Assembly (NCBI GenBank): GCA_958349535.1
Contig: CATWDJ010000031.1
Location: 1-22,753 of the forward strand
Reading direction: 5' to 3'
Origin: Maccoyibacter sp900556645
GTDB taxonomy: Bacteria; Bacillota; Clostridia; Lachnospirales; Lachnospiraceae
Length of the DNA: 22,753 nucleotides
Made by a program: the position numbers and the translations under genes. Every line of letters begins with the position of its first letter. Position 1 is the first letter of the stretch. The notes below the pieces were generated by a model that saw nothing but the letters and a program-made list of their open reading frames with translations, had not been told where the DNA came from and searched no databases. Below are positions 7,220 through 15,482 of this stretch, one piece after another.

Positions 7220-8260
7220 ATGCTAGGTGAGAAAAAACTATTTGGAACAACAAAAGAGGGAAAAAAAATTTCCCTGTATACATTGACGAACAAAAACGGA
7301 ATGAAAGCCGTTGTTATGAACTATGGTGCGAATCTGGTACAGCTTTGGGTACCGGATAAAAGCGGTAAAACGGATGATATAGTGCTTGGCTATGATAAAG
7401 CAGAGTATTATTTTGAAAACAGCAGTTTTTTGGGAGCCACAGTAGGGCCAAACGGAAATCGTATTGCAGATGCAGCTTTTTCCATAGAGGGAAAAAAGTA
7501 TTGCTTAAAAGCAAATGAAGGGAAAAACAATCTTCATAGTGATGAGAACTTTGGCTATCATAAGCAGATATGGGATGTGGAAACAAGACCGGACAGTGTT
7601 GTGTTTTTCTTGGATATGGCAGATGGAATGCTTGGATTTCCGGGAAATAAGAAAAATACTGTGACCTATACGCTGACCGAGGAAAATGAGTTGAAAATTC
7701 ATTATTCAATTACAACGGATAAGAAAACAATTTTGAACCCAACCAATCATTCCTATTTTAATCTTTCGGGAGAAGGCAATGGAGAAGTTTTAGAACATAA
7801 AATAAAATTGTATGCATCAAAGTATACACCCATTACTCCGGAGCATATTCCCACCGGTGAATTGGCAGATGTGTCAGGTACGCCTATGGATTTTAGAGAG
7901 TTTCAAAAAATAGGAGACGGTATACATGCGGATTTTGAGCAAATAGCAATAGCAGACGGTTATGATCATAACTGGGTAATTGAAGACTGGAATCAGAGTA
8001 TAAAGCTGTTTGCAGAGGTGCTGGATGAGAAGAGCGGAAGAAAGATGTATGCTTATACGGACTTGCCGGGGGTACAGTTTTATGTGGGTGATTTTAAGCA
8101 CATGAAAGGCGGAAAGAAGGGGCATGTTTATAACGGAAGAAGCGGATTTTGTCTGGAAACGCAGTTTTTTCCAAATGCAGTGAATGAACCGTCTTTCCCC
8201 AGCGTAGTTTTTGAACCGGAAAAACCATATGAATCAACAACGATATATCGTTTTGAATAA
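7220..8260 (+). CDS. galM: Aldose 1-epimerase (galactose mutarotase)
   Basis: This 346-residue enzyme interconverts alpha and beta anomers of galactose and glucose, preparing sugars released by beta-galactosidases for the Leloir pathway. The active-site residues of the family are present: His106 in NNLHS, His177 in TNHSYFNL and the catalytic base Glu313 in CLETQFFPN. The fold-typical GATVGPNGNRIADA and GYDHNWV motifs are also there. The start lacks a recognisable ribosome binding site and lies 13 bases after the previous stop, suggesting coupling or a weak start. A strong terminator follows. The GH2 enzyme downstream has its own promoter but fits the same sugar-use theme. Confidence 0.93.
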   Translation: MLGEKKLFGTTKEGKKISLYTLTNKNGMKAVVMNYGANLVQLWVPDKSGKTDDIVLGYDKAEYYFENSSFLGATVGPNGNRIADAAFSIEGKKYCLKANEGKNNLHSDENFGYHKQIWDVETRPDSVVFFLDMADGMLGFPGNKKNTVTYTLTEENELKIHYSITTDKKTILNPTNHSYFNLSGEGNGEVLEHKIKLYASKYTPITPEHIPTGELADVSGTPMDFREFQKIGDGIHADFEQIAIADGYDHNWVIEDWNQSIKLFAEVLDEKSGRKMYAYTDLPGVQFYVGDFKHMKGGKKGHVYNGRSGFCLETQFFPNAVNEPSFPSVVFEPEKPYESTTIYRFE

Positions 8261-8274
8261 CCGAAAATTTATAT

Positions 8275-8320
8275 AAAAAAGCAGTTGAAATTTTAGTGAG
8301 AATTCCAACTGCTTTTTTTT
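8275..8320 (+). terminator. Strong terminator after galM
   Basis: AAAAAAGCAGTTG (8275-8287) pairs with CAACTGC (8306-8312) and the following eight T residues; an inner AATT/AATT pairing may extend the stem. The A-run/T-run symmetry could also work on the minus strand. Confidence 0.88.
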
Positions 8321-8330
8321 GTAAACCATG

Positions 8331-8358
8331 TTACAATATTGGAAACTAAAAATAAAAT
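8331..8358 (+). promoter_or_regulatory. Predicted promoter of the GH2 gene
   Basis: TTACAA (8331-8336), 16 bases, TAAAAT (8353-8358). The predicted transcript would start near 8365, inside a perfect palindrome. Confidence 0.45.
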
Positions 8359-8379
8359 TTTGGTTTCCTATAAGGAAAC
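8341..8379. promoter_or_regulatory. GGAAAC/GTTTCC operator-like repeats
   Basis: GTTTCCT-ATA-AGGAAAC (8363-8379) is a perfect palindrome at the predicted transcription start. A third copy, GGAAAC, lies at 8341-8346 inside the promoter spacer, forming a second, wider inverted repeat with 8363-8368. The layout suits a repressor operator with one full and one half site; the regulator is not in this window. Confidence 0.5.
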
Positions 8380-8429
8380 AGAACCGTTGGAAATATTGAT
8401 GCATGGAATTACAGAAAGGAAGTGAAACG

Positions 8430-10835
8430 GTGGGTAGAATTTATTGGAACAATGATTGGCAGTTTACAGAACATTTTACAAACGAATTATTAGAGGAAAA
8501 GGAAGCAGCAGGATTAAAACAGGTGAGACTTCCGCATACCTGCAAGGAAACGCCATTTCATTATTTTGATGAACAGGAGTATCAGATGGTAAGTGGTTAT
8601 CGGAAGGTGCTGTATGGAGAAGAAAACTGGAAAAATAAGAGGATTTTTTTGACTTTTGAAGGAGTTGCACATGAAGCAACGGTCTATTGTAATGGGGCAG
8701 TAGTTGGAACACATTCCTGTGGGTATACGGCATTTTCGGTAGAGTTAACACAGCATTTGAAATTTGGCGAAAATAATTTGATTGTTGTGAAGGTGGATTC
8801 CAGAGAAAACTTAAATATTCCTCCATTTGGAAATGTTATTGATTATATGACATATGGTGGAATTTATCGGGATGTGTATTTGGAGATTCGTGAAAAAACC
8901 TATATTGAAGATATTTTTGTAAAAACGAAATTGCAGCAGGAACATCAGGCACAGCTTTGGATTGAAAATACGCTAAGCAGTAAGGAAGAAGGATACGAAG
9001 TATGCTATTTTTTGTGTAAGTGTGGAAGTACCGTAGAGCGGTCATTGGGAGAGGATAAGGGAAACAACAGGAGTGTTTATCAGGTGGAAGAAATAGAAGT
9101 CTGGGATACAGAGCATCCTGTACTTTATGAGTTACATACCAGATTGCAATATCAGGGGAAATGTCTGGAGGAAAAAACAACTGTTTTTGGATTCCGGGAA
9201 TGTGAGTTCCGTGCAGACGGCTGTTATCTAAACGGAAAAAAGATAAAGCTGAGAGGATTGAATCGTCATCAGAGCTATCCCTATGTAGGTTATGCAATGC
9301 CGGCTTCCATGCAAAGGTATGATGCGGATATCTTAAAAAAGGAACTGGCAGTAAATGCAGTGCGTACCTCCCATTATCCGCAGTCCCAGGAATTTATCAA
9401 TCGCTGTGATGAATTAGGGCTTTTGGTATTTACGGAAATACCGGGGTGGCAGCATATTGGTGATGAAGCGTGGAAGGAACAGGCAGTAAAAAATGTGGAA
9501 GAGATGGTACTCCAATACCGGAATCATCCGTCCATTATTTTGTGGGGTGTCAGAATCAATGAGTCCGGGGATGATGATGAATTTTATCAGCGTACCAATG
9601 AAGCTGCCCATCGACTCGATGACAGCAGACAGACAGGAGGCGTGCGGGCACATAAGAAAAGCAGTCTGTTAGAAGACGTATATACCTATAATGACTTTTC
9701 CCATGAGGGAGAGAATGCAGGCTGTGAGCCAAAGAAAAAGATAACTTCAGATAACAGCAAGCCGTATCTTATTTCTGAATATAACGGACATATGTTTCCA
9801 ACGAAAAATTATGATTGCGAAGAACATCGGGTAGAACATAGTCTGCGTCATGCAAGAGTATTGGATGCGGTAGCAGGAGAAAGGGATATTGCCGGAAGTT
9901 TTGGCTGGTGTATGTTTGATTATAATACCCATAAGGACTTTGGGAGCGGAGACCGTATCTGTTATCATGGTGTCATGGATATGTTTCGGAATCCCAAGCT
10001 CGCGGCATATGTCTATGCCAGCCAGTCGGAGCATGAAAATGTGATGGAACTGGGAAGCACTATGGATATTGGAGAGCATCCGGGATGTAATCGAAGAGAT
10101 ACGTATGTTTTTACCAATGCCGATAGTGTAAGGCTGTATAAAAACGATCAGTTTATTCGTGAGTTCCAAAATGATGACAGTGAATTTAAGCATTTAGCTC
10201 ATGGACCAATCTGTCTGGATGATTTTATCGGAGAACAGCTTGCAAGACAGGAGAACTTTGGAAAGAAGCAGGCAGATGAAATAAAGCTTGCTTTAAATAC
10301 CGTTGCGAGACAGGGCATGTCCCATTTACCATTAAAAATCAAATGGATTGCCGTAAAAATGATGTTGCTGCATCACATGAAGCCACAGGATGCGGTTGTT
10401 TTATATAACCGTTATATTGGTGACTGGGGTGGAAAAGTAACGACATACCGTCTTGAAGCAATAAAGGATGGACAGGTAGTATCAACAATCCGAAAAGAGC
10501 CGGTGCGGGAAATGTCTCTTGAAACGGTAGTAAGTCATACACAGCTTAGGGAAGAACACAGTTATGATGTGGCGGCGGTAAGAATCCGGTGCGTCGACCA
10601 GAACAAGAATTTGATGCCATATGCGGCAGAGCCTGTTACATTTGATATAGAAGGTCCTATAGAAGTGATTGGTCCAAAGGTGGTTTCCTTATCCGGTGGA
10701 ATGACAGGAACCTATATCAGGACCACCGGACAGGCAGGAGAGGCGGCATTGTATATTCGGTCACAAAGAATGAAAGAGGTAAAAATTACATTTAAAATAG
10801 AAACCGCTGAACAAGTAAAATTTTCAGAAAATTAG
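8430..10835 (+). CDS. Glycoside hydrolase family 2 (beta-galactosidase-like)
   Basis: This protein of about 801 residues hydrolyses beta-linked sugars, most likely beta-galactosides or beta-glucuronide-type substrates, with retention. The order is an N-terminal jelly-roll sugar-binding domain, an immunoglobulin-like domain, a TIM-barrel catalytic domain (about 250-530) and a C-terminal beta domain. The proton donor is Glu378 in NHPSIILWGVRINES and the nucleophile is Glu450 in YLISEYNGHMFPTK. No signal peptide is seen, so it should act in the cytoplasm on imported oligosaccharides. I chose the GTG at 8430 because AAAGGAAG sits about eight bases before it. An in-frame ATG at 8403 adds nine residues but has no ribosome binding site. 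Exact substrate cannot be assigned. Confidence 0.88.
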   Translation: MGRIYWNNDWQFTEHFTNELLEEKEAAGLKQVRLPHTCKETPFHYFDEQEYQMVSGYRKVLYGEENWKNKRIFLTFEGVAHEATVYCNGAVVGTHSCGYTAFSVELTQHLKFGENNLIVVKVDSRENLNIPPFGNVIDYMTYGGIYRDVYLEIREKTYIEDIFVKTKLQQEHQAQLWIENTLSSKEEGYEVCYFLCKCGSTVERSLGEDKGNNRSVYQVEEIEVWDTEHPVLYELHTRLQYQGKCLEEKTTVFGFRECEFRADGCYLNGKKIKLRGLNRHQSYPYVGYAMPASMQRYDADILKKELAVNAVRTSHYPQSQEFINRCDELGLLVFTEIPGWQHIGDEAWKEQAVKNVEEMVLQYRNHPSIILWGVRINESGDDDEFYQRTNEAAHRLDDSRQTGGVRAHKKSSLLEDVYTYNDFSHEGENAGCEPKKKITSDNSKPYLISEYNGHMFPTKNYDCEEHRVEHSLRHARVLDAVAGERDIAGSFGWCMFDYNTHKDFGSGDRICYHGVMDMFRNPKLAAYVYASQSEHENVMELGSTMDIGEHPGCNRRDTYVFTNADSVRLYKNDQFIREFQNDDSEFKHLAHGPICLDDFIGEQLARQENFGKKQADEIKLALNTVARQGMSHLPLKIKWIAVKMMLLHHMKPQDAVVLYNRYIGDWGGKVTTYRLEAIKDGQVVSTIRKEPVREMSLETVVSHTQLREEHSYDVAAVRIRCVDQNKNLMPYAAEPVTFDIEGPIEVIGPKVVSLSGGMTGTYIRTTGQAGEAALYIRSQRMKEVKITFKIETAEQVKFSEN

Positions 10836-10858
10836 CACTCGCCTATTGACTCTGCTAA
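10832..10858 (+). promoter_or_regulatory. CIRCE-like HrcA operator of clpB
   Basis: TTAGCACTC (10832-10840), exactly nine bases, then CTCTGCTAA (10850-10858). CIRCE is TTAGCACTC-N9-GAGTGCTAA: the left half is perfect and the right half keeps its outer six bases TGCTAA. The site includes the GH2 stop codon and overlaps the clpB -35 box, so HrcA would block the promoter. Confidence 0.75.
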
Positions 10859-10874
10859 CAAAACGTGCTATACC
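10846..10874 (+). promoter_or_regulatory. Promoter of clpB
   Basis: TTGACT (10846-10851), 17 bases, TATACC (10869-10874). It overlaps the CIRCE-like element. The predicted transcript begins near 10881, leaving a leader of about 70 bases in which I see no other structure. Confidence 0.6.
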
Positions 10875-10950
10875 TTATCTTGTAAGAATAAAAAATCAAA
10901 AGCAAGGTACTTCTAATATAAGGAGTCAACATAGAAAGGGGCGTAGAAGT

Positions 10951-13536
10951 ATGAACATTCAGAAATTCACACAAAAATCCGTAGAAGCAATCAATGCATG
11001 TGAAAAGCTTGCTTATGATTACGGAAATCAAGAGATAGAGCAGGAGCATCTGCTGGTGGCACTTATGCAGCAGGAGGATGGTCTGATTCCGAAACTGATT
11101 GAGAAGATGGACATTCAGAGGCAGCATTTTGAAGACAATGCTCTCCGCAAACTGGAAGCAAGAGTGAAGGTTTCCGGCGGACAGATTTATGTAGGACAGA
11201 ATCTGAACAATGTTCTGATTCACGCAGAGGATGAAGCAAAACAGATGGGAGACGAATATGTTTCGGTGGAGCATCTGTTTTTGGCACTTTTAAAATATCC
11301 GAACAAAGCCATGAAAGAGCTGTTTAAAGAATATGGAATCACAAGGGAACGCTTTTTACAGAGCCTTTCTACCGTTCGTGGTAATCAGCGGGTTACCTCA
11401 GACAATCCTGAAGCAACTTACGATACCTTGGAAAAATACGGCTATGATATGGTAGAGCGGGCCAGAGACCAGAAGCTGGACCCGGTAATCGGCAGAGATA
11501 CTGAGATACGAAACGTGGTGAGAATTCTTTCCAGAAAGACGAAAAACAATCCGGTGTTAATCGGTGAACCGGGTGTAGGAAAAACTGCCGTTGTGGAAGG
11601 CTTGGCACAGCGTATCGTACAGGGAGATGTGCCGGAGGGCTTGAAGGATAAGAAGCTGTTTGCTCTGGATATGGCATCTCTGGTGGCGGGAGCGAAATAC
11701 CGCGGAGAGTTTGAGGAACGTCTGAAAGCCGTTCTGGACGAAGTGAAAAAGAGTGACGGACAGATTATTCTCTTTATCGATGAGCTGCATACCATTGTAG
11801 GTGCCGGAAAAACTGAGGGTGCCATGGATGCGGGAAATATGTTAAAGCCAATGCTTGCCAGAGGAGAGCTGCATTGTATCGGTGCCACCACATTGGATGA
11901 GTATCGGGAATATATCGAAAAAGACCCGGCTTTGGAGCGTCGTTTCCAGCCGGTACAGGTAGATGAACCCACAGTGGAGGATACCATTTCGATTCTGAGA
12001 GGTATCAAAGAACGGTACGAGGTATTCCATGGTGTTAAAATTACCGACGGAGCCTTGGTCAGCTCGGCAGTGCTTTCTAACCGTTACATTTCCGACCGTT
12101 TCCTGCCGGATAAAGCCATTGATTTAGTGGACGAGGCTTGTGCATTGATTAAGACAGAATTGGATTCCATGCCCACGGAGCTGGACGAACTGAACCGCCG
12201 TATCATGCAGCTTCAGATTGAAGAGACGGCATTGAAAAAAGAGGAGGACCGGCTCAGTCAGGATCGTCTTGCAGCCCTGCAAAAAGAGCTGGCAGAGTTG
12301 AAGGATGAATTTACTGCCAGAAAAGCACAGTGGGACAACGAAAAGAAAACTGTGGAAAAGGTTCAGAAACTGCGGGAGGATTTGGAGTCTCTGAAAACAG
12401 AAATTACACTGGCAAAACAGAATTACGATTTGGAAAAGGCGGCGGAACTGCAATACGGGAAGCTGCCGCAGTTGGAAGAACAGCTTGCCATAGAGGAAGA
12501 AAAAGCAAAAACAGAGGATTTCTCGTTGGTGCATGAAAGTGTTACCGAGGAGGAAATTGCAAAGATTATTTCCCGATGGACGGGAATTCCGGTGGCAAAG
12601 CTGACGGAAAGCGAACGGAACAAAACCTTGCATTTGGATGAGGAACTTCACAAACGTGTGGTAGGTCAGGATGAGGGAGTAACCAAGGTAACAGAGGCAA
12701 TCATCCGTTCCAAGGCAGGTATCAAAGATCCCACAAAACCAATCGGCTCCTTCCTGTTCTTAGGTCCTACCGGTGTGGGAAAGACAGAGCTGGCAAAGAC
12801 CTTGGCGGCAAGTCTGTTTGACGATGAAAACAATATGGTGCGTATTGATATGAGCGAGTATATGGAGAAATATTCCGTATCCCGTCTGATTGGAGCACCT
12901 CCGGGATATGTAGGATATGAGGAAGGCGGTCAGCTTACCGAGGCAGTCCGCAGAAAACCATACTCCGTAGTTCTCTTTGACGAAGTGGAAAAAGCACATC
13001 CCGATGTGTTTAACGTATTGCTTCAGGTATTGGATGACGGACGAATCACGGATTCTCAGGGACGTACCGTAGATTTTAAAAATACGATTCTGATTATGAC
13101 CTCCAATATCGGTTCCGCTTATCTGTTGGATGGAATCGATAGCGATGGTAATATCAGCAAAGAGGCGGAGGATGCGGTTATGGGAGAACTCCGTGGCAGC
13201 TTCCGACCGGAATTTCTGAACCGTTTGGATGAGATTATCATGTTCAAGCCTTTGACCAAGGATAATATAGGAAACATCATCCACCTTTTGATGGAAGATT
13301 TGAACCGCCGTCTGGTGGACAAGGAGGTTTCCGTAGAGTTATCTGACGCAGCACAGCAATATATCATTGAACATGGCTTTGATCCGATATATGGTGCAAG
13401 ACCGATGAAACGGTATCTGCAAAAGACGGTGGAGACCGAAGCGGCAAAATTAATACTGGCAGACAAAGTCCGAGCAGGAGATGTGATTCTGATGGATGAG
13501 ACAGAGGGAAAACTGACAGCACGGGTAAAGGAATAA
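10951..13536 (+). CDS. clpB: ATP-dependent disaggregase ClpB
   Basis: This 861-residue Hsp100 ring ATPase pulls proteins out of aggregates with DnaK/DnaJ/GrpE in the cytoplasm. It shows an N-domain with two Clp repeats (1-150), NBD1 with Walker A GEPGVGKT from residue 205, a long coiled-coil middle domain (about 410-520, rich in Glu, Lys and Leu), and NBD2 with Walker A GPTGVGKT from residue 605. The long middle domain and the absence of a ClpP-binding LGF loop after SNIGSAYLLD separate it from ClpC/ClpA. The ATG at 10951 follows GAAAGGGG; upstream in-frame extension is excluded because it would start inside the promoter. A CIRCE-like site indicates HrcA heat-shock control. It converges on the PPi-PFK gene. 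Confidence 0.96.
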   Translation: MNIQKFTQKSVEAINACEKLAYDYGNQEIEQEHLLVALMQQEDGLIPKLIEKMDIQRQHFEDNALRKLEARVKVSGGQIYVGQNLNNVLIHAEDEAKQMGDEYVSVEHLFLALLKYPNKAMKELFKEYGITRERFLQSLSTVRGNQRVTSDNPEATYDTLEKYGYDMVERARDQKLDPVIGRDTEIRNVVRILSRKTKNNPVLIGEPGVGKTAVVEGLAQRIVQGDVPEGLKDKKLFALDMASLVAGAKYRGEFEERLKAVLDEVKKSDGQIILFIDELHTIVGAGKTEGAMDAGNMLKPMLARGELHCIGATTLDEYREYIEKDPALERRFQPVQVDEPTVEDTISILRGIKERYEVFHGVKITDGALVSSAVLSNRYISDRFLPDKAIDLVDEACALIKTELDSMPTELDELNRRIMQLQIEETALKKEEDRLSQDRLAALQKELAELKDEFTARKAQWDNEKKTVEKVQKLREDLESLKTEITLAKQNYDLEKAAELQYGKLPQLEEQLAIEEEKAKTEDFSLVHESVTEEEIAKIISRWTGIPVAKLTESERNKTLHLDEELHKRVVGQDEGVTKVTEAIIRSKAGIKDPTKPIGSFLFLGPTGVGKTELAKTLAASLFDDENNMVRIDMSEYMEKYSVSRLIGAPPGYVGYEEGGQLTEAVRRKPYSVVLFDEVEKAHPDVFNVLLQVLDDGRITDSQGRTVDFKNTILIMTSNIGSAYLLDGIDSDGNISKEAEDAVMGELRGSFRPEFLNRLDEIIMFKPLTKDNIGNIIHLLMEDLNRRLVDKEVSVELSDAAQQYIIEHGFDPIYGARPMKRYLQKTVETEAAKLILADKVRAGDVILMDETEGKLTARVKE

Positions 13537-13541
13537 AATCA

Positions 13542-13573
13542 AAAAGACCGAAGCAGGATAGCTTCGGTCTTTT
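13542..13573. terminator. Bidirectional terminator between clpB and pfp
   Basis: AAAAGACCGAAGC (13542-13554) and GCTTCGGTCTTTT (13561-13573) form a perfect 13-pair stem around a six-base loop, with A-run and T-run at opposite ends. It serves both convergent genes, whose stops lie 5 and 12 bases away. Confidence 0.92.
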
Positions 13574-13585
13574 GCTCTGTGTCGT

Positions 13586-14818
13586 TTATTTTGTAAGATG
13601 TGAAATATCCATATAAACCGGAAGTCCGTCTTTGTAAGTAATATCCGGTTCTCCCACAATCAGAGGGCGAAGATATTCATACATTGGCTCTAAAACATCA
13701 TTGCCGGCTTCGTTAATCCATTCTCTCGGAACGGTTTTTACCTCATTGGCAATGCCGTTGATATCTGCAAATTCATAAGAAACCTTATATGGAGAAGAAG
13801 ACAGGCGGTGAATGGTTACCATGTAGCCTGTTTTTCCGTCTTCGGCAAGTTTAACGGCATTTTTACCCAGAGAAAAAGCTTCATCCAAATCCGTGGAGGA
13901 AGAAATGTGAGCACCGGAACGCTGTAATACATTGATTTCCACGGAACGTACCTTTACATCCACATGTTCTTTTACAATGTTTTCCAGACATTTTCCGGCA
14001 CCGCTCAAATGGCTGTGACCGAAACCGTCCACTGTCTGGGAAGTAGCACTGATATAATTGCCGTTGGCATCCCGAATACCTTCCGATACGGCAACAATAA
14101 CCGAATCCTTTGTCTCCAGAAGTTCTTTGACGTCAGCTATGAATTTGTCTGTGTCAAAAGCAGTTTCCGGCAGATAAATCAAATGTGGAGCATCGTTGTA
14201 TTCTGTTCTGGCAAGAGCAGAAGCAGAGGTAAGCCATCCGGCGTCACGCCCCATAATTTCAATAATGGTAACACTTTTTACCGGGTAGCTGAAAGTATCA
14301 TGTGCAATCTCTAAAATTGTAGATGCTATGTATTTTGCAGCGGAACCGAATCCCGGTGTATGGTCGGTTACACATAAGTCATTATCAATGGTTTTCGGAA
14401 TACCCATTACCCGCACATCACTGCCGATTTTTTCCGCATATTTGGATAACTTCAAAGCGGTATCCATAGAATCATTTCCACCGATGTAGAAAAATGCACC
14501 TACATTGTATTTCTCAAAGATTTTAAAAATCGTTTCATAAGTCTCCGGTGAAGTCTCCACATCCGGCAATTTGTATCGGCAGGAGCCCAGATACATGGAT
14601 GGAGTATGTTTTAACATATTTAAAACATCATCATCAGCGACAATTTCGCTTAAGTTAATCAGATTATCATTTAAAATTCCCAGAATACCGTTTACGGAAC
14701 CGTAAAGAGTGTCATATTTTTCGGAATCTTTAATTCCCTTTACAACACCTGCAAGACTGGCATTAATTGCAACAGTTGGACCGCCGGACTGAGCAACGAT
14801 ACAATTTTTATTTTTCAT
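13586..14818 (-). CDS. Pyrophosphate-dependent phosphofructokinase
   Basis: This 410-residue enzyme phosphorylates fructose 6-phosphate at C1 using pyrophosphate, a reversible glycolytic step. PPi use rather than ATP is read from two residues: Asp in GGNDS, where ATP enzymes have Gly, and Lys in GIPKTIDND, where ATP enzymes have Gly. TIDND holds the catalytic aspartate, and IMGRDAGWL is the substrate segment. Length matches the non-ATP clade. The ATG at 14818 has AGGAGG just upstream; a longer reading to 14878 adds 20 hydrophobic residues with no ribosome binding site. It is convergent with clpB and shares its terminator. Confidence 0.93.
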   Translation of the reverse strand: MKNKNCIVAQSGGPTVAINASLAGVVKGIKDSEKYDTLYGSVNGILGILNDNLINLSEIVADDDVLNMLKHTPSMYLGSCRYKLPDVETSPETYETIFKIFEKYNVGAFFYIGGNDSMDTALKLSKYAEKIGSDVRVMGIPKTIDNDLCVTDHTPGFGSAAKYIASTILEIAHDTFSYPVKSVTIIEIMGRDAGWLTSASALARTEYNDAPHLIYLPETAFDTDKFIADVKELLETKDSVIVAVSEGIRDANGNYISATSQTVDGFGHSHLSGAGKCLENIVKEHVDVKVRSVEINVLQRSGAHISSSTDLDEAFSLGKNAVKLAEDGKTGYMVTIHRLSSSPYKVSYEFADINGIANEVKTVPREWINEAGNDVLEPMYEYLRPLIVGEPDITYKDGLPVYMDISHLTK

Positions 14819-14849
14819 AGGAAAACCCTCCTTGTGTACTATAAATATA

Positions 14850-14878
14850 ATGATAACGAAAAAGAGAAAATACCGCAA
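14850..14878 (-). promoter_or_regulatory. Possible promoter of the PPi-PFK gene
   Basis: On the minus strand, TTGCGG, 17 bases, then TATCAT, ending about 30 bases before the start codon. The -35 matches consensus at only three positions, so this is a weak call. Confidence 0.35.
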
Positions 14879-14922
14879 GGCATATTTCTCTTACGATTTC
14901 GCCATATTGTAAAGAAAAAAAG

Positions 14923-14951
14923 TTGAAAGTCCGTTATTTGGTACATACAAA
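14923..14951 (+). promoter_or_regulatory. Possible promoter of the 15000-15728 cluster
   Basis: TTGAAA (14923-14928), 17 bases, TACAAA (14946-14951). The -10 is poor. It lies about 48 bases before the micro-ORF in the 181-base divergent region, which otherwise shows nothing clear. Confidence 0.35.
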
Positions 14952-14999
14952 AGTGTAAGATACAGTTACAAAAAGCAAAGGCGAAAAGGAGGAATCAGG

Positions 15000-15101
15000 A
15001 TGAAAGGATATTTGGTTGCGGACGGATATATGGGATATGTGGAAGGAAGATACATACTGTTTGCCAATGAACAGGATTATCGGGATTATTTTGAAGCATA
15101 A
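15000..15101 (+). CDS. 33-residue micro-protein
   Basis: A short reading frame runs MKGYLVADGYMGYVEGRYIL and on to FEA. It has a strong AAAAGGAGG ribosome binding site about eight bases before its ATG and lies 14 bases before the next gene. It is soluble, with many aromatic and Gly residues (two GY pairs and a third Tyr-Gly-like turn) and an acidic end rich in Asp, Tyr and Glu. No family is named here. The good ribosome binding site, the start-to-stop fit in an operon with two other small genes, and a non-random composition support a real gene. Confidence 0.65.
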   Translation: MKGYLVADGYMGYVEGRYILFANEQDYRDYFEA

Positions 15102-15115
15102 TAAAGGAGGGGCTT

Positions 15116-15460
15116 ATGAATAAATATCAGATTATTGCAGTTGATTTTGACGGTACCCTCTGTACCGATGCCTATCCGGACATGGGAGTACCTAATTTGC
15201 CACTGATAGGTCTGCTGAAAAAATTACAGCAGGAAGGATGTCAGTTGATACTCTGGACCTGTCGCTGTGGGAAAGAACTGGAAGCAGCAGTTGCGTGGTG
15301 CGAAAAGTTCGGGTTGGTGTTTGATAAGGTGAATCAGAATACCGAGGAAATTATCCAAAAATACGGGAGTGATTCCAGAAAAATCTATGCAGATGTTTAT
15401 ATTGATGACAAGTCCTGTTTTCCATGGGAGGAAACAGACAAAAAACAGATACATGAATAA
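15116..15460 (+). CDS. Small HAD-like hydrolase
   Basis: This 114-residue protein of the haloacid dehalogenase superfamily would be a phosphatase. The nucleophile motif DFDGTLC gives Asp10 and Asp12. Motif II lies in LILWTCR, where Thr and Arg act, and the acidic motif IV is YADVYIDDKS. There is no cap domain, and the length is short for HAD enzymes, which usually means a macromolecular or capless substrate. The ribosome binding site AAAGGAGGGG is strong. It is the second gene of a tight cluster; substrate is unknown. The Cys after the motif I Leu (DFDGTLC) is not unusual in this small-HAD group. Confidence 0.8.
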   Translation: MNKYQIIAVDFDGTLCTDAYPDMGVPNLPLIGLLKKLQQEGCQLILWTCRCGKELEAAVAWCEKFGLVFDKVNQNTEEIIQKYGSDSRKIYADVYIDDKSCFPWEETDKKQIHE

Positions 15461-15482
15461 GAGAAAAGAGGAGGAAAAAGCC

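Noticed and set aside
10846..10950. N-terminal extension of ClpB starting at a TTG at 10846
   Set aside because: The extension starts within the -35 box and CIRCE-like operator, has no ribosome binding site and is not part of the conserved N-domain; the ATG at 10951 has GAAAGGGG.
12124..12651. Long reading frame antisense to the clpB middle domain
   Set aside because: It is a shadow of the Lys/Glu-rich coiled-coil coding sequence, with no ribosome binding site or recognisable protein.
14819..14878. Hydrophobic N-terminal extension on PPi-PFK
   Set aside because: A cytosolic enzyme would not carry a 20-residue hydrophobic leader, and the ATG at 14818 has AGGAGG right before it.
15369..15482. 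Longer form of the two-TM membrane protein overlapping the HAD gene
   Set aside because: The overlap is too long for an operon junction and the ATG at 15483 has an AGGAGG ribosome binding site.
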